From contig NZ_CP050698.1 of the NCBI RefSeq assembly GCF_005116655.2, positions 2,262,501-2,326,500 on the forward strand: DNA of 64,000 nucleotides, read 5' to 3'. The DNA comes from Desulfosediminicola flagellatus. Its GTDB lineage: Bacteria; Desulfobacterota; Desulfobulbia; Desulfobulbales; Desulfocapsaceae. This document shows, in pieces, positions 27,857-35,210 of the stretch. The translations under genes and the position numbers were made by a program. Below the pieces are notes generated by a model that was not told where the DNA came from, made no database searches, and saw only the letters and a list, made by a program, of their open reading frames with translations. Every line of letters begins with the position of its first letter. Position 1 is the stretch's first letter.

Positions 27857-27876
27857 ATTAGGCGTGTTAGACGATA

Positions 27877-27893
27877 ACGCGCAGTCCGCGCGT
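27877..27893 (-). promoter_or_regulatory. SECIS-like hairpin for UGA codon 114
   Basis: ACGCGC-GGACT-GCGCGT, a six-base-pair stem. The loop starts 18 bases after the UGA at 27905-27907, the same distance as for the first UGA. It lies beyond the TAA stop, so it does not constrain the protein and is there for another reason. Confidence 0.6.
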
Positions 27894-27898
27894 CTATT

Positions 27899-28246
27899 TT
27901 AGCTTCAGCCACTCTTTCCGGATTTTTGTGGTGGAATTATTTTTTTCACAGCCTCTTCAGCACTCTTTTCAGCTGTGTCTTCACTTGCTTGACCGGCAAC
28001 TTCCTCAGCCTCTGTCACGGCTGTTTCTACTTGCTTTTTTACATCCTCAGCTTCAGCACTCACGGTGCTTTTCTTTGAGCCGCTTCATCCACTCGCTGCG
28101 GCTTCTTTTTTCACTTCAGCGCTACCTGCGCTTTTGTCTGCTCCTCAGCCACTCCCCGATGCAGCTCCTGGAAGAGTTAGTCCTCCAGCACCGATCAGAC
28201 TCGCGGCGCCGATACCTGCAAGAATCTTTTTGAGATCTTTTTTCAT
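27899..28246 (-). CDS. sbtA: Selenobiotic-type precursor peptide with three in-frame UGA (selenocysteine) codons, SbtA-like
   Basis: A 115-residue product if UGA is read as selenocysteine (U). The start has a strong AGGAGGACAT ribosome site. Residues 1-29 form a leader (MKKDLKKILAGIGAASLIGA, then GGLTLPGAA). UGA codons are 34, 54 and 114 (28145-28147, 28085-28087, 27905-27907). Each stands in the same context: SGSG-U-G, AASG-U-SGS and KSG-U-S, with TAA two codons after the last. Between them the frame is open and rich in Ala, Glu, Lys and Ser (residues 57-103, helical). There is no cysteine. Each UGA is followed by a hairpin 12-16 bases on. The maturase gene is directly downstream. Ordinary gene calling would stop at residue 33. 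The alternative, a pseudogene, does not explain the repeated context, the hairpins or the lack of TAG/TAA. Confidence 0.85.
28055..28069 (-). promoter_or_regulatory. SECIS-like hairpin for UGA codon 54
   Basis: AGCAC-CGTGA-GTGCT, a five-base-pair stem with GU in the loop, beginning 16 bases after the UGA at 28085-28087. Confidence 0.6.
28118..28132 (-). promoter_or_regulatory. SECIS-like hairpin for UGA codon 34
   Basis: AGCGC-AGGTA-GCGCT. The GCAGGU core begins 16 bases after UGA, the same core and position as in the E. coli fdhF SECIS as I recall it (GCAGGUCUGC after 15 bases). It is the best of the three hairpins. Confidence 0.7.
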
Positions 28247-28337
28247 ATGTCCTCCTGTTACTTTGGAAATGGTGACATAGAAATAGATAGAGATTTTCTA
28301 TGCGTGAAACAGAATGCTATAGGCTATTTATATATTA

Positions 28338-28372
28338 AAAAAAAGGCACCTGTCAAATGTTAGGCGACAGGC
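28338..28372 (-). terminator. Intrinsic terminator, minus strand
   Basis: On the minus strand GCGCCTGTC pairs with GACAGGTGC (one G-U pair) and is followed by eight T. It would end transcription from the Hsp70-like gene and isolate the selenopeptide promoter downstream. The rest of the 28247-28706 gap holds repeat copy F and no convincing gene. Confidence 0.75.
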
Positions 28373-28566
28373 GCAATGATCATCGCATTGAGTGATGGGA
28401 GTATCAGTTTGTAAGTTACAGACATTGCGATAAGAATGTTTAGACTTCATGAGAATCTCGAACTTTAATCTCAGTGAAAATGGGGGAGGTTCAGGTTGAC
28501 CCTGAATTTCCATATGAGCAGGTGAGCGAAGACTCCGCAGGGAGGACATAATCCGACAACCTTTTA

Positions 28567-28707
28567 GGAGGTTGTCCGAGAATAGCAATTTTGTCTCGAA
28601 TCGAGGCATTTTGAAAAAAGAAGCGCAGTCATATAAATGATATTACGAGCATTATATTTTATAAATAACGAAGATTGGAGGCTAAAGGGTATTGACGGAC
28701 AGCTTCC
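28567..28707 (+). mobile_element. MITE-like element, family 1, copy F (complete)
   Basis: A 141-bp element with inverted termini GGAGGTTGTCCGAGAATAG and the inverse of GGAAGCTGTCCGTCAATA, flanked by TA on both sides (28565-28566 and 28708-28709). On the minus strand the right TA plus the element's first base give the TAG stop of the Hsp70-like gene. Confidence 0.8.
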
Positions 28708-29984
28708 TAGACAAAGCGACTCCCACAGATACCAAGCCCTTGGCCGACACTGGTAAATGTGTCTGTTTTGATCGTTTTTTGTGGCCCGAAAGTGCTGTCA
28801 AGAAACGTACTGATCAATGACACGTTTGACGTACCACCAGTTAAAATCACTTTATCGATATCGCCTAATCTCAAACCAGCGTCAGAGACTGTTTCAATTA
28901 TGCAGTTTTCTATTTTATTAATAGCATGAGTTATTATTGCATTATACCTCTCAATTGTTATTGGTCGGTGTATTGAAATGTTGTAGTCGACATAATTGAT
29001 TGAGGAATTATTCATGCTTGAAAGATCTATTTTTGTCTTTTCAATAGCTTTGAATAAGGTGTATCCATAGTTGTTTTCTATCAACGAGAGAAGGTTTTCA
29101 ATATATTGAGGCTGGTCAGCATATCCTTTGATTTCTCGCAAAACCTTTATCATTTTTGGAGTATTTAGGAGAGGCGTTAAATGCCATTTTTTCAATTTAC
29201 TCATAATGGATAATGGCATATTGACCAAAGAATTACTCATTGGGTATGATAGCTTTACATTCTTTCCAAATTCTGTTGCTACTTCTTCCCACATTAAGAG
29301 TGAATCTAGCGTATCACCACCGATATAAATTCCACCGAGAGATAATATATCCTGTTTGCGATCATGATTTTGTCCAATATGATTTTTCCCCACTTTTATT
29401 ACTGAGAAATCTGACGTTCCACCTCCAAAATCACATACTAAAACTACCTGCTCATCAGTAGCAGCTACTTGCTGTTCATAGCACATTGCAGCGGCGATAG
29501 GCTCATACTCCAAATGGATATTTTTAAATCCGGCCAATTTTGCCGCAGCAATCAATCTTTCCTGAGCCATATTTTCTTCATCTTCAATTTCAGAAAATAT
29601 TACCGGTCTACCGATTACAACGTCATCAACCTCACAACCGATTTGAGACTCACCTGCCATCTTAATTTTTTCAAGTATGAGACTGATTATCTTCTCAAGT
29701 GTAAATGTTCTTCCACCAATCTGGGTATCTTTGAAACTTAAATCAGGCAAATAGCTTTTCACTGATTGAATATAACGGCCATCAGCGTCTGTTTCGATAT
29801 ATCTATCAATTGCATGCTGACCAAAGAAGTACGTATGCTCAAAATAATCATAAAATATGATAGATCGTAATAACTTCGTATTGTCGTTAGAATCGTCAAG
29901 ATCAATTGCTTGCGTTTTTCCATCAACATTTATAGACAAAGATGAATTTGATGTGCCAAAATCGATACCAAAAGCAATTCCCAT
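28707..29984 (-). CDS. Hsp70-family ATPase (YegD-like)
   Basis: A 425-residue actin-fold ATPase. The N-terminal phosphate loop GIDFGTSNSSLSI, the EYEPIAAAMCYE segment, the second phosphate loop VCDFGGGTSDFSV and the adenosine motif VILTGGTSNVSLI are all present. Like YegD it is only the nucleotide-binding domain, with no substrate-binding beta domain or lid, so it is about two thirds of DnaK length. Function of this group is unclear. No DnaJ or GrpE genes are near. It ends at a repeat insertion that leaves its stop intact. Confidence 0.88.
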   Translation of the reverse strand: MGIAFGIDFGTSNSSLSINVDGKTQAIDLDDSNDNTKLLRSIIFYDYFEHTYFFGQHAIDRYIETDADGRYIQSVKSYLPDLSFKDTQIGGRTFTLEKIISLILEKIKMAGESQIGCEVDDVVIGRPVIFSEIEDEENMAQERLIAAAKLAGFKNIHLEYEPIAAAMCYEQQVAATDEQVVLVCDFGGGTSDFSVIKVGKNHIGQNHDRKQDILSLGGIYIGGDTLDSLLMWEEVATEFGKNVKLSYPMSNSLVNMPLSIMSKLKKWHLTPLLNTPKMIKVLREIKGYADQPQYIENLLSLIENNYGYTLFKAIEKTKIDLSSMNNSSINYVDYNISIHRPITIERYNAIITHAINKIENCIIETVSDAGLRLGDIDKVILTGGTSNVSLISTFLDSTFGPQKTIKTDTFTSVGQGLGICGSRFV

Positions 29985-30418
29985 AACCTACATTCCTTCT
30001 AGATGAAGCGTAAAAATATTTGTACGTGAGCCCCGGTTTAAAAATGCTCGTATTGGGTACAGGGCAAATGTAACTGTACCATTGTTTGTCGGAGCGATTC
30101 CTTAAAGGCGACATTTGTTAATGTATAGACAGGACAAGCAGCTGTTTCTGTGTTTTTTCTTCGCTTAAATTGACAGAGAGGTATTCCTACATGGTGGAAA
30201 CGGGGCAGGTAAAGCCAGTTTTTGGGTGTTTAATTTATATAATTTCATGTGATTGGAGTCTTTTAATCATGATATTTCTAGGGTGTTAAGCATACTATTC
30301 GGAGTCTTTTAGATATGGTCAGGAACACTCTGGTGGACCTTACCACCAACAAAGCAAATTTCTTTGAGATTTCCCCCTCTATAAAATGGAGGGGGAAGTT
30401 ATATACAGCAGTTGTAGC
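29985..30418. other. Intergenic stretch without a supported gene
   Basis: Holds the promoter side of the Hsp70-like gene and the 3' side of the HxlR gene. TTCCCCCTC at 30373-30381 pairs with GAGGGGGAA at 30391-30399 about 20 bases beyond the HxlR stop and may be a terminator for it, although no U-run follows. Nothing else seen. Confidence 0.4.
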
Positions 30419-30712
30419 TTATGTGCAAATAATTCTATCATCCTGAGCCTTCATCATTCTTGGTTTGAGCTTGACTTTGGGATACCGTTTCCGAAACAGA
30501 TTGGCAGAATACCAATTGATTTTTGTAAGTTGGTTAACCAGACTCTCTATATGTTCAGGCGGACTTAATCCCGGTAATATTCTTGTTATCTCTTTGTAAC
30601 ATCTTGTCCCTTCATTCAAACGCCAAAGCATTAGGCATTTCCATTTTCCATTGAGCAGGTCCATGGAAACTTCAACAGAGCAGTGATACCACTTTGCCCT
30701 CCACTTGATCAT
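30419..30712 (-). CDS. HxlR-family regulator, C-terminal part divergent
   Basis: A 97-residue protein. Residues 10-50 match HxlR winged-helix regulators closely (CSVEVSMDLLNGKWKCLMLWRLNEG, then RCYKEITRILPGLSP). Beyond residue 60 the usual DGLV-R-Y-PPKVEY stretch is only loosely recognisable (RYPKVKLKPRM), so the wing may be altered by an old frameshift. HxlR proteins often control adjacent reductase genes in response to electrophiles. Here a divergent three-gene redox set starts at 31076 and two perfect palindromes lie between. Confidence 0.65.
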   Translation of the reverse strand: MIKWRAKWYHCSVEVSMDLLNGKWKCLMLWRLNEGTRCYKEITRILPGLSPPEHIESLVNQLTKINWYSANLFRKRYPKVKLKPRMMKAQDDRIICT

Positions 30713-30767
30713 ACTATTGTTTCGCCATCAAAAAAAATAACCTTGGCCCCCACTAAATAGTGCAATT

Positions 30768-30801
30768 CGAACCAATTGGTTCGTATCGGACAATATTGTC
30801 C
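30768..30801. promoter_or_regulatory. Two adjacent perfect palindromes, candidate HxlR operators
   Basis: CGAACCAATTGGTTCG (30768-30783) and GGACAATATTGTCC (30788-30801) are both perfect and lie 56-90 bases upstream of the HxlR start in the divergent promoter region. HxlR proteins bind as dimers to such sites. Confidence 0.55.
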
Positions 30802-30870
30802 CTTCTTGTTATTCTATTTCCAATAGCTATAGTGAAATTGCACCCACGGTAACGTCATAAATAGACACAT

Positions 30871-30950
30871 CCTGAGAAGCAGTCCGATAATGATCGTTTT
30901 CTCAAAATCTTCTGAAGCATTTTAAAACAATGACTTAACGTGCACCGACA
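30871..30950 (-). repeat. MITE-like element, family 1, degenerate copy G
   Basis: GAGAAGCAGTCCGATAATGATC, then TTTTCTCAAAATCTTCTGAAG, aligns with copy E but the remainder is unrecognisable. A fossil fragment at best. Confidence 0.35.
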
Positions 30951-31075
30951 TCGAAAAAGCTATTGAATTGTAGACTGAGAAGCTTAGTGGATACTCCATC
31001 ATACACTCAATAGAGATCGTGGTTGACCATTCTGCAATGTAGTCTCCATCAACGTTCTTCAAAAGGAAATCCAAG

Positions 31076-31375
31076 ATGAATACTGTTTATGTTACCGCAA
31101 CAGTGAAAGCCAAACCTGGCATGGAAAAATCACTGGCACGTGAGCTGAGTGCAGTTGTCCCCAAGGTGCGCAGTGAAAAAGGCTGCCTCCGATACGATCT
31201 GCATATCAGCACTGACGATGTATCCACCTTTTTGTTTTATGAAATATGGGAAAGCAAGGAGGCTCTTGAAGCCCATGCCAAAGCGCCCACACTGACCACT
31301 CTGCAGGAAAAAATCGCGGACATGATTGTCTCAGGCGAAGTGAGAACCTGGTCTGAAATGAACATTCTCATGTAA
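31076..31375 (+). CDS. Antibiotic biosynthesis monooxygenase-fold (YgiN-like) protein
   Basis: A 99-residue single ABM domain. The pattern VTATVKAKPGMEKSLARELSAVV, then EKGCLRYDLHIS, FLFYEIWESKEALEAHAKAP is the dimeric ferredoxin-like fold of YgiN-type quinol monooxygenases. These proteins act on quinones or detoxify reactive compounds. AAAAGGAAATCCAAG precedes ATG. It is the first gene of a set with a nitroreductase and an Old Yellow Enzyme homologue, opposite the HxlR gene. Confidence 0.88.
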   Translation: MNTVYVTATVKAKPGMEKSLARELSAVVPKVRSEKGCLRYDLHISTDDVSTFLFYEIWESKEALEAHAKAPTLTTLQEKIADMIVSGEVRTWSEMNILM

Positions 31376-31451
31376 CACTTCACGCCCCAGGTTATTTTTG
31401 TTGAGTCCTAACACCAATCATACCCACTACAATCACCCCAAGGAAATTGAA

Positions 31452-31961
31452 ATGAGTGTGCATGAAGCTATTATCACCAGACGAAGCATCCGTAAATACA
31501 CCAACGCGCCTGTGACCGACGAGCAGATCAGTACCATTCTGGAGGCAGCCATGATGGCCCCCAGCGCTGGCAATCAACAGCCCTGGCAATTTATCGTTGT
31601 GAAGGACAAGGAAATTCAGGGTAAACTTAAAGATATCAACCCTTATGCTGCTATGGCAGACAAGGCCCCACTTGGTATTCTTGTCTGCGGCGACCTAAGT
31701 CTTGAAAAACACCCCGGATTCTGGGTTCAGGACTGCTCAGCCGCGGTTCAGAACATTTTGCTGACCGTGCATGATCTTGGACTGGGGGCGGTCTGGACCG
31801 GGATTCATCCGATGAAAGACCGGGAAGCAGGATTTAAAAAACTTTTCAATCTCCCGGAGCAGATCATCCCTCTGGGATATATTGTCATCGGTCAGCCAGA
31901 CCAGCACCCCACAGCAGTAAGCCGTTACAAAGCTGAACGGGTGCATTACGATACATGGTAA
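31452..31961 (+). CDS. Nitroreductase-family flavoprotein
   Basis: A 169-residue FMN reductase. The start at 31452 follows CAAGGAAATTGAA and gives the typical opening MSVHEAIITRRSIRKYTNAPV, whose arginines bind FMN phosphate. Further marks are AAMMAPSAGNQQPWQFIVV and GLGAVWTGIHP. It reduces nitro or quinone compounds with NAD(P)H as a dimer. It lies between the ABM gene and the ene-reductase on one strand. Confidence 0.92.
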   Translation: MSVHEAIITRRSIRKYTNAPVTDEQISTILEAAMMAPSAGNQQPWQFIVVKDKEIQGKLKDINPYAAMADKAPLGILVCGDLSLEKHPGFWVQDCSAAVQNILLTVHDLGLGAVWTGIHPMKDREAGFKKLFNLPEQIIPLGYIVIGQPDQHPTAVSRYKAERVHYDTW

Positions 31962-32043
31962 AATTCAGCAAAAGGTATTTCTTATAACCCGCCGTCAAAT
32001 GGTTGGCGGGAATATACGCAGCATATCCACTACGGAGTACACT

Positions 32044-33150
32044 ATGACAGCATCATCTCTTTTTGAAACATCCATCCTTGGCCCCATGACTCTCAAAAAC
32101 CGTTTGTGGCGTTCAGCTACCTGGGAGAACATGGCCGATGATGCCGGACATATGACCCCTGAACTTCTGGAGATTTATGAAAATCTCGCTAGAGGAGGTG
32201 TCGGAACCATTATTACCGGCTATGCATATATCCGAAAAGAGGAGCAGGCCAATCCGGGCATGATGGGCATCTACGACGATTCCTTCATTTCAGAGTACAA
32301 AACCTTTACAGACAGGATGCATGAACTTGGCGCCAATATCATTCTGCAAGGCTGTTATGGCGGTTCTCAGACCAACTTCAAACCCGAATCCAGGCTTATC
32401 TGGGGGCCCTCAGCAGTGGAACATCCGATATTCAAGGTCACTCCCACGTCAATGAACCAGGAGGATATTGCAGCATTGATAGATTCCTATGCCCAGGCAG
32501 GACGCAGGGCCAAGGCCGCTGGCTTTGACGGATTTCAAATCCACGGCGCCCATGGGTATTTGCTCAGCCAATTTCTGACCCCATATTTCAACCGGCGCAG
32601 TGACGAATACGGTGGCTCAATTGAAAATAGAGCACGGATTATCTACGAAGTACTTGAAGCTGTCAGAAAAGAGGTGGGCCCTGAATATCCCGTACTTATT
32701 AAGATGCATTCTACAGACGAATGGGGCGATCAGGGGCTGACTCCGGAAGAAAGTGTTTTTGTCGCTAAGGGGCTGGAAACACGCGGCATTACCGCAATTG
32801 AACTTTCAGGTGGTCATCTTTCCAAAGATCCCTCGACCTTGCCCATCAAACCCAAAATCATCAATGAAAGAAAACAGTCATATTTCCGTGGACCGGCAGC
32901 TATGATAGCAGCGGCTGTCGAGGTTCCTGTCATTCTGGTGGGCGGGAACCGGAGTGTTGCTGTTATGGAAGAAATCCTCGGATCAACTCCAATCCAATAT
33001 TTTTCTTTCGCTAGAACCCTGCTTTCAGAACCGGATCTACCGAACAAGTGGAAACAAGGGTTCCGCGACCGTCCCCGCTGCGTATCCTGCAACCAATGCT
33101 GGGGAGAAGATAAAAACATCTGTATTCTGGATAGAAAGAAAGAGGCGTAA
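32044..33150 (+). CDS. Old Yellow Enzyme-family NADH:flavin oxidoreductase
   Basis: A 368-residue FMN ene-reductase-type enzyme. The ATG at 32044 follows ACGGAGTACACT. The barrel strand motifs FDGFQIHGAHGYLLSQFLTPYFNRRSDEYGGSIENRAR are the family signature with the His-Ala-His substrate-binding set. The C-terminal CVSCNQCW cysteines recall the Fe-S-containing long members, but the Rossmann domains of 2,4-dienoyl-CoA reductase are absent. It would reduce activated C=C bonds and complete an HxlR-controlled electrophile-response set. Confidence 0.92.
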   Translation: MTASSLFETSILGPMTLKNRLWRSATWENMADDAGHMTPELLEIYENLARGGVGTIITGYAYIRKEEQANPGMMGIYDDSFISEYKTFTDRMHELGANIILQGCYGGSQTNFKPESRLIWGPSAVEHPIFKVTPTSMNQEDIAALIDSYAQAGRRAKAAGFDGFQIHGAHGYLLSQFLTPYFNRRSDEYGGSIENRARIIYEVLEAVRKEVGPEYPVLIKMHSTDEWGDQGLTPEESVFVAKGLETRGITAIELSGGHLSKDPSTLPIKPKIINERKQSYFRGPAAMIAAAVEVPVILVGGNRSVAVMEEILGSTPIQYFSFARTLLSEPDLPNKWKQGFRDRPRCVSCNQCWGEDKNICILDRKKEA

Positions 33151-33378
33151 TTCGAATTTTGTTGATCCCGTATGTTGTAATTCCCAGAGAAAGGCTAACG
33201 AGGGGCAGACTCAAAATATACTGAAAACACCATTTTTACAGGATAGTGATTGTGCTGGGTACACAAGAAAAGGGGGCAGCTCTACATTTGACCTATACAG
33301 AGATATTCAGGCTCTATACGTAACAAAGCTACAATAGGAGACATGGACTAATTCGCTTATTAACGCTCTGTTAATTCT
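33151..33378. other. Gap after the OYE gene
   Basis: Nothing recognisable apart from a short unsupported frame at 33344. Together with the terminator at 33379-33424 it makes up the 33151-33518 gap. Confidence 0.35.
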
Positions 33379-33424
33379 AACCCGTAGTTCTGTTTGCTGA
33401 TGCAAACAGAACTACGGGTTTTTT
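33379..33424 (+). terminator. Strong rho-independent terminator
   Basis: A 19-base stem (AACCCGTAGTTCTGTTTGC with its exact inverse) around a TGAT loop, followed by T4. It ends the redox set. Confidence 0.92.
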
Positions 33425-33518
33425 GGTTTCCAGCGTGTGGTGGTTTGAGGCAATATTGTGTTGTATATCAATTAAATACTCTCCTGACCGCTTAACTTGT
33501 GCACAATTTTGCCTTTTT

Positions 33519-34286
33519 TTAAGTCCTTACACCTACACCTTTCTTTAGCAGATAGAGGTTGGCTGAAAAAAGTAATATTGCAAAGAAAATCAGCATGGCA
33601 ATGCCTGTGGATACACTGATATCGGAGATGCCAAGAAAGCCATAGCGAAATCCGTTAATCATGTAGACTATGGGGTTGGCTTTCGATACCGCCTGCCAGA
33701 AGTCGGGAAGAAGGCTCAAAGAGTAGAAAACACCGCCCAGGTAAGTTAGTGGAGTAATAACGAAGGTGGGGATGATGGAGACGTCATCGAATTTTTTGGC
33801 GAATACACCGTTAATCATCCCTGCTAGTGAGAATACGAAGCTGGTCAACAGGGCGAAAAGTACTGTGTAGAAGATGTTGTGAATTGGCAGTCTGGTGAAG
33901 AACAGGCTGACCAGCGAGACCAAAAGGCCTACACTCAACCCCCGAACCATTCCCCCGGAAACATAGCCAAGTATGATTACCCAGTTGGGAGTTGGGCTTA
34001 CCAGGAGTTCCTCTATATTGCGTTGGAATTTGGCACTGAAAAATGATGAGACAGTATTTGTGTAGGAGTTGGTGATAATAGACATCATGATCAAGCCTGG
34101 GGCAATAAATGCCATGTAACTATGGCCCTCAATCTCACGAAGCTGGGAGCCGATGAAACTACCGAAGATGATAAAATAGAGGGTTATTGTAATGACTGGA
34201 GGCACCAGGGTCTGTATCCAGATACGAAAAATTCTGATTATTTCTTTTCTGGCTATTGTACTAAGTGATATAAGGTTTTCTTTCAT
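33519..34286 (-). CDS. ABC-2 type transporter permease (YadH-like)
   Basis: A 255-residue membrane protein with six predicted helices of the ABC-2 exporter family. FIAPGLIMMSIITNSYTNTVSSFF and the RNIEELLVSPTPNWVIILGYVSGG segment match YadH/NodJ-type permeases. Its ATG overlaps the ATPase stop by four bases (ATGA), so the two are translated together. The substrate is unknown. Confidence 0.92.
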   Translation of the reverse strand: MKENLISLSTIARKEIIRIFRIWIQTLVPPVITITLYFIIFGSFIGSQLREIEGHSYMAFIAPGLIMMSIITNSYTNTVSSFFSAKFQRNIEELLVSPTPNWVIILGYVSGGMVRGLSVGLLVSLVSLFFTRLPIHNIFYTVLFALLTSFVFSLAGMINGVFAKKFDDVSIIPTFVITPLTYLGGVFYSLSLLPDFWQAVSKANPIVYMINGFRYGFLGISDISVSTGIAMLIFFAILLFSANLYLLKKGVGVRT

Positions 34287-35200
34287 TTTTCCATTAGCTC
34301 CATGAACAGCTCCTCGAGCCTGTTTGATTTATTGCGCATGGACTCGACCGCGATGTTGCAGGCGGTAAGGTGATCGAAAATCGAATTCATGGATTGCTCT
34401 TTTGACTTGGTTACTTCCAGAGTTGTCTCGTCAACTGAGGTGAAGCTGGTTCCGGGAAGGGGTGGAATATCACTGTCTGCAATATATTTTGGACTGATCT
34501 CAAATACGAATGTCTCGTGATCCAGTTTCTTTAAAAGTGTTTTCTTGTCGGTGTTCTCAATGATTGTGCCATCTCGTATAATAGCAATAGTGTTGCAGAG
34601 CAGCTCAGCTTCTTCGAGATAATGGGTGGTGAGGATGATGGTTTTTCCCTGGCTGTTGAGTTTCAGGAGAAAGTCCCACATTCCGCGCCGTAGTTCGACA
34701 TCTACTCCAGCGGTGGGCTCGTCGAGGATAAGTAGTTCCGGTTCATGGATGAGGCCTCGCGCAATCATGAGCCTTCGTTTCATTCCACCTGAAAGTTCAC
34801 GAGCTGGACTGTTCCGTTTTTCCCAAAGCCCAAGCTGCCTGAGATAGCGTTCTGCATTGGCCAGGGCTTCATCCCGTGGAATACCGTAATACCCAGCTTG
34901 CTGTGTGACGATGTCCAGCACCTTTTCAAAGATGGCGAAGTTGTATTCCTGAGGAACAACACCGATAAGTTTCTTAGCCTGGGCAAAATCCTGGTCTATA
35001 TCAATCCCGAAAATCTCAACGTTTCCTTCACTCTTTGTGATAAGGTCCGTGATTATGCCAATTGTGGTACTTTTTCCTGCTCCGTTAGGGCCCAGCAGGC
35101 CAAAAAAGTCACCTTTGGCGACGTTAAGATCGACACCTTTTAAGGCTTGAAATCCGCTTGCGTAGGTTTTTTGCAGGTTAGTGATAGAGAGGGCGGTCAT
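34283..35200 (-). CDS. ABC transporter ATPase (YadG-like)
   Basis: A 305-residue ATPase. Walker A GPNGAGKST, Q-loop VPQEYNFA, signature ELSGGMKRRLMIARGL, Walker B LLILDEPTAGVDVELR and the switch histidine TTHYLEEAE are all present, with a C-terminal DUF4162-like tail. It pairs with the ABC-2 permease gene it overlaps. It lies 10 bases after gshB on the same strand, so exporter and glutathione synthesis are probably transcribed together. Confidence 0.93.
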   Translation of the reverse strand: MTALSITNLQKTYASGFQALKGVDLNVAKGDFFGLLGPNGAGKSTTIGIITDLITKSEGNVEIFGIDIDQDFAQAKKLIGVVPQEYNFAIFEKVLDIVTQQAGYYGIPRDEALANAERYLRQLGLWEKRNSPARELSGGMKRRLMIARGLIHEPELLILDEPTAGVDVELRRGMWDFLLKLNSQGKTIILTTHYLEEAELLCNTIAIIRDGTIIENTDKKTLLKKLDHETFVFEISPKYIADSDIPPLPGTSFTSVDETTLEVTKSKEQSMNSIFDHLTACNIAVESMRNKSNRLEELFMELMEK

Positions 35201-35210
35201 TATATGTTTG

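Noticed and set aside
27928..28280. Plus-strand Leu/Ser-rich frames opposite the selenopeptide gene
   Set aside because: They are shadows of the Ala/Glu/Lys-rich minus-strand frame and have no ribosome site.
28328..28609. Minus-strand frame overlapping repeat copy F and a terminator
   Set aside because: It starts inside the repeat and ends in the terminator T-run, so coding is unlikely.
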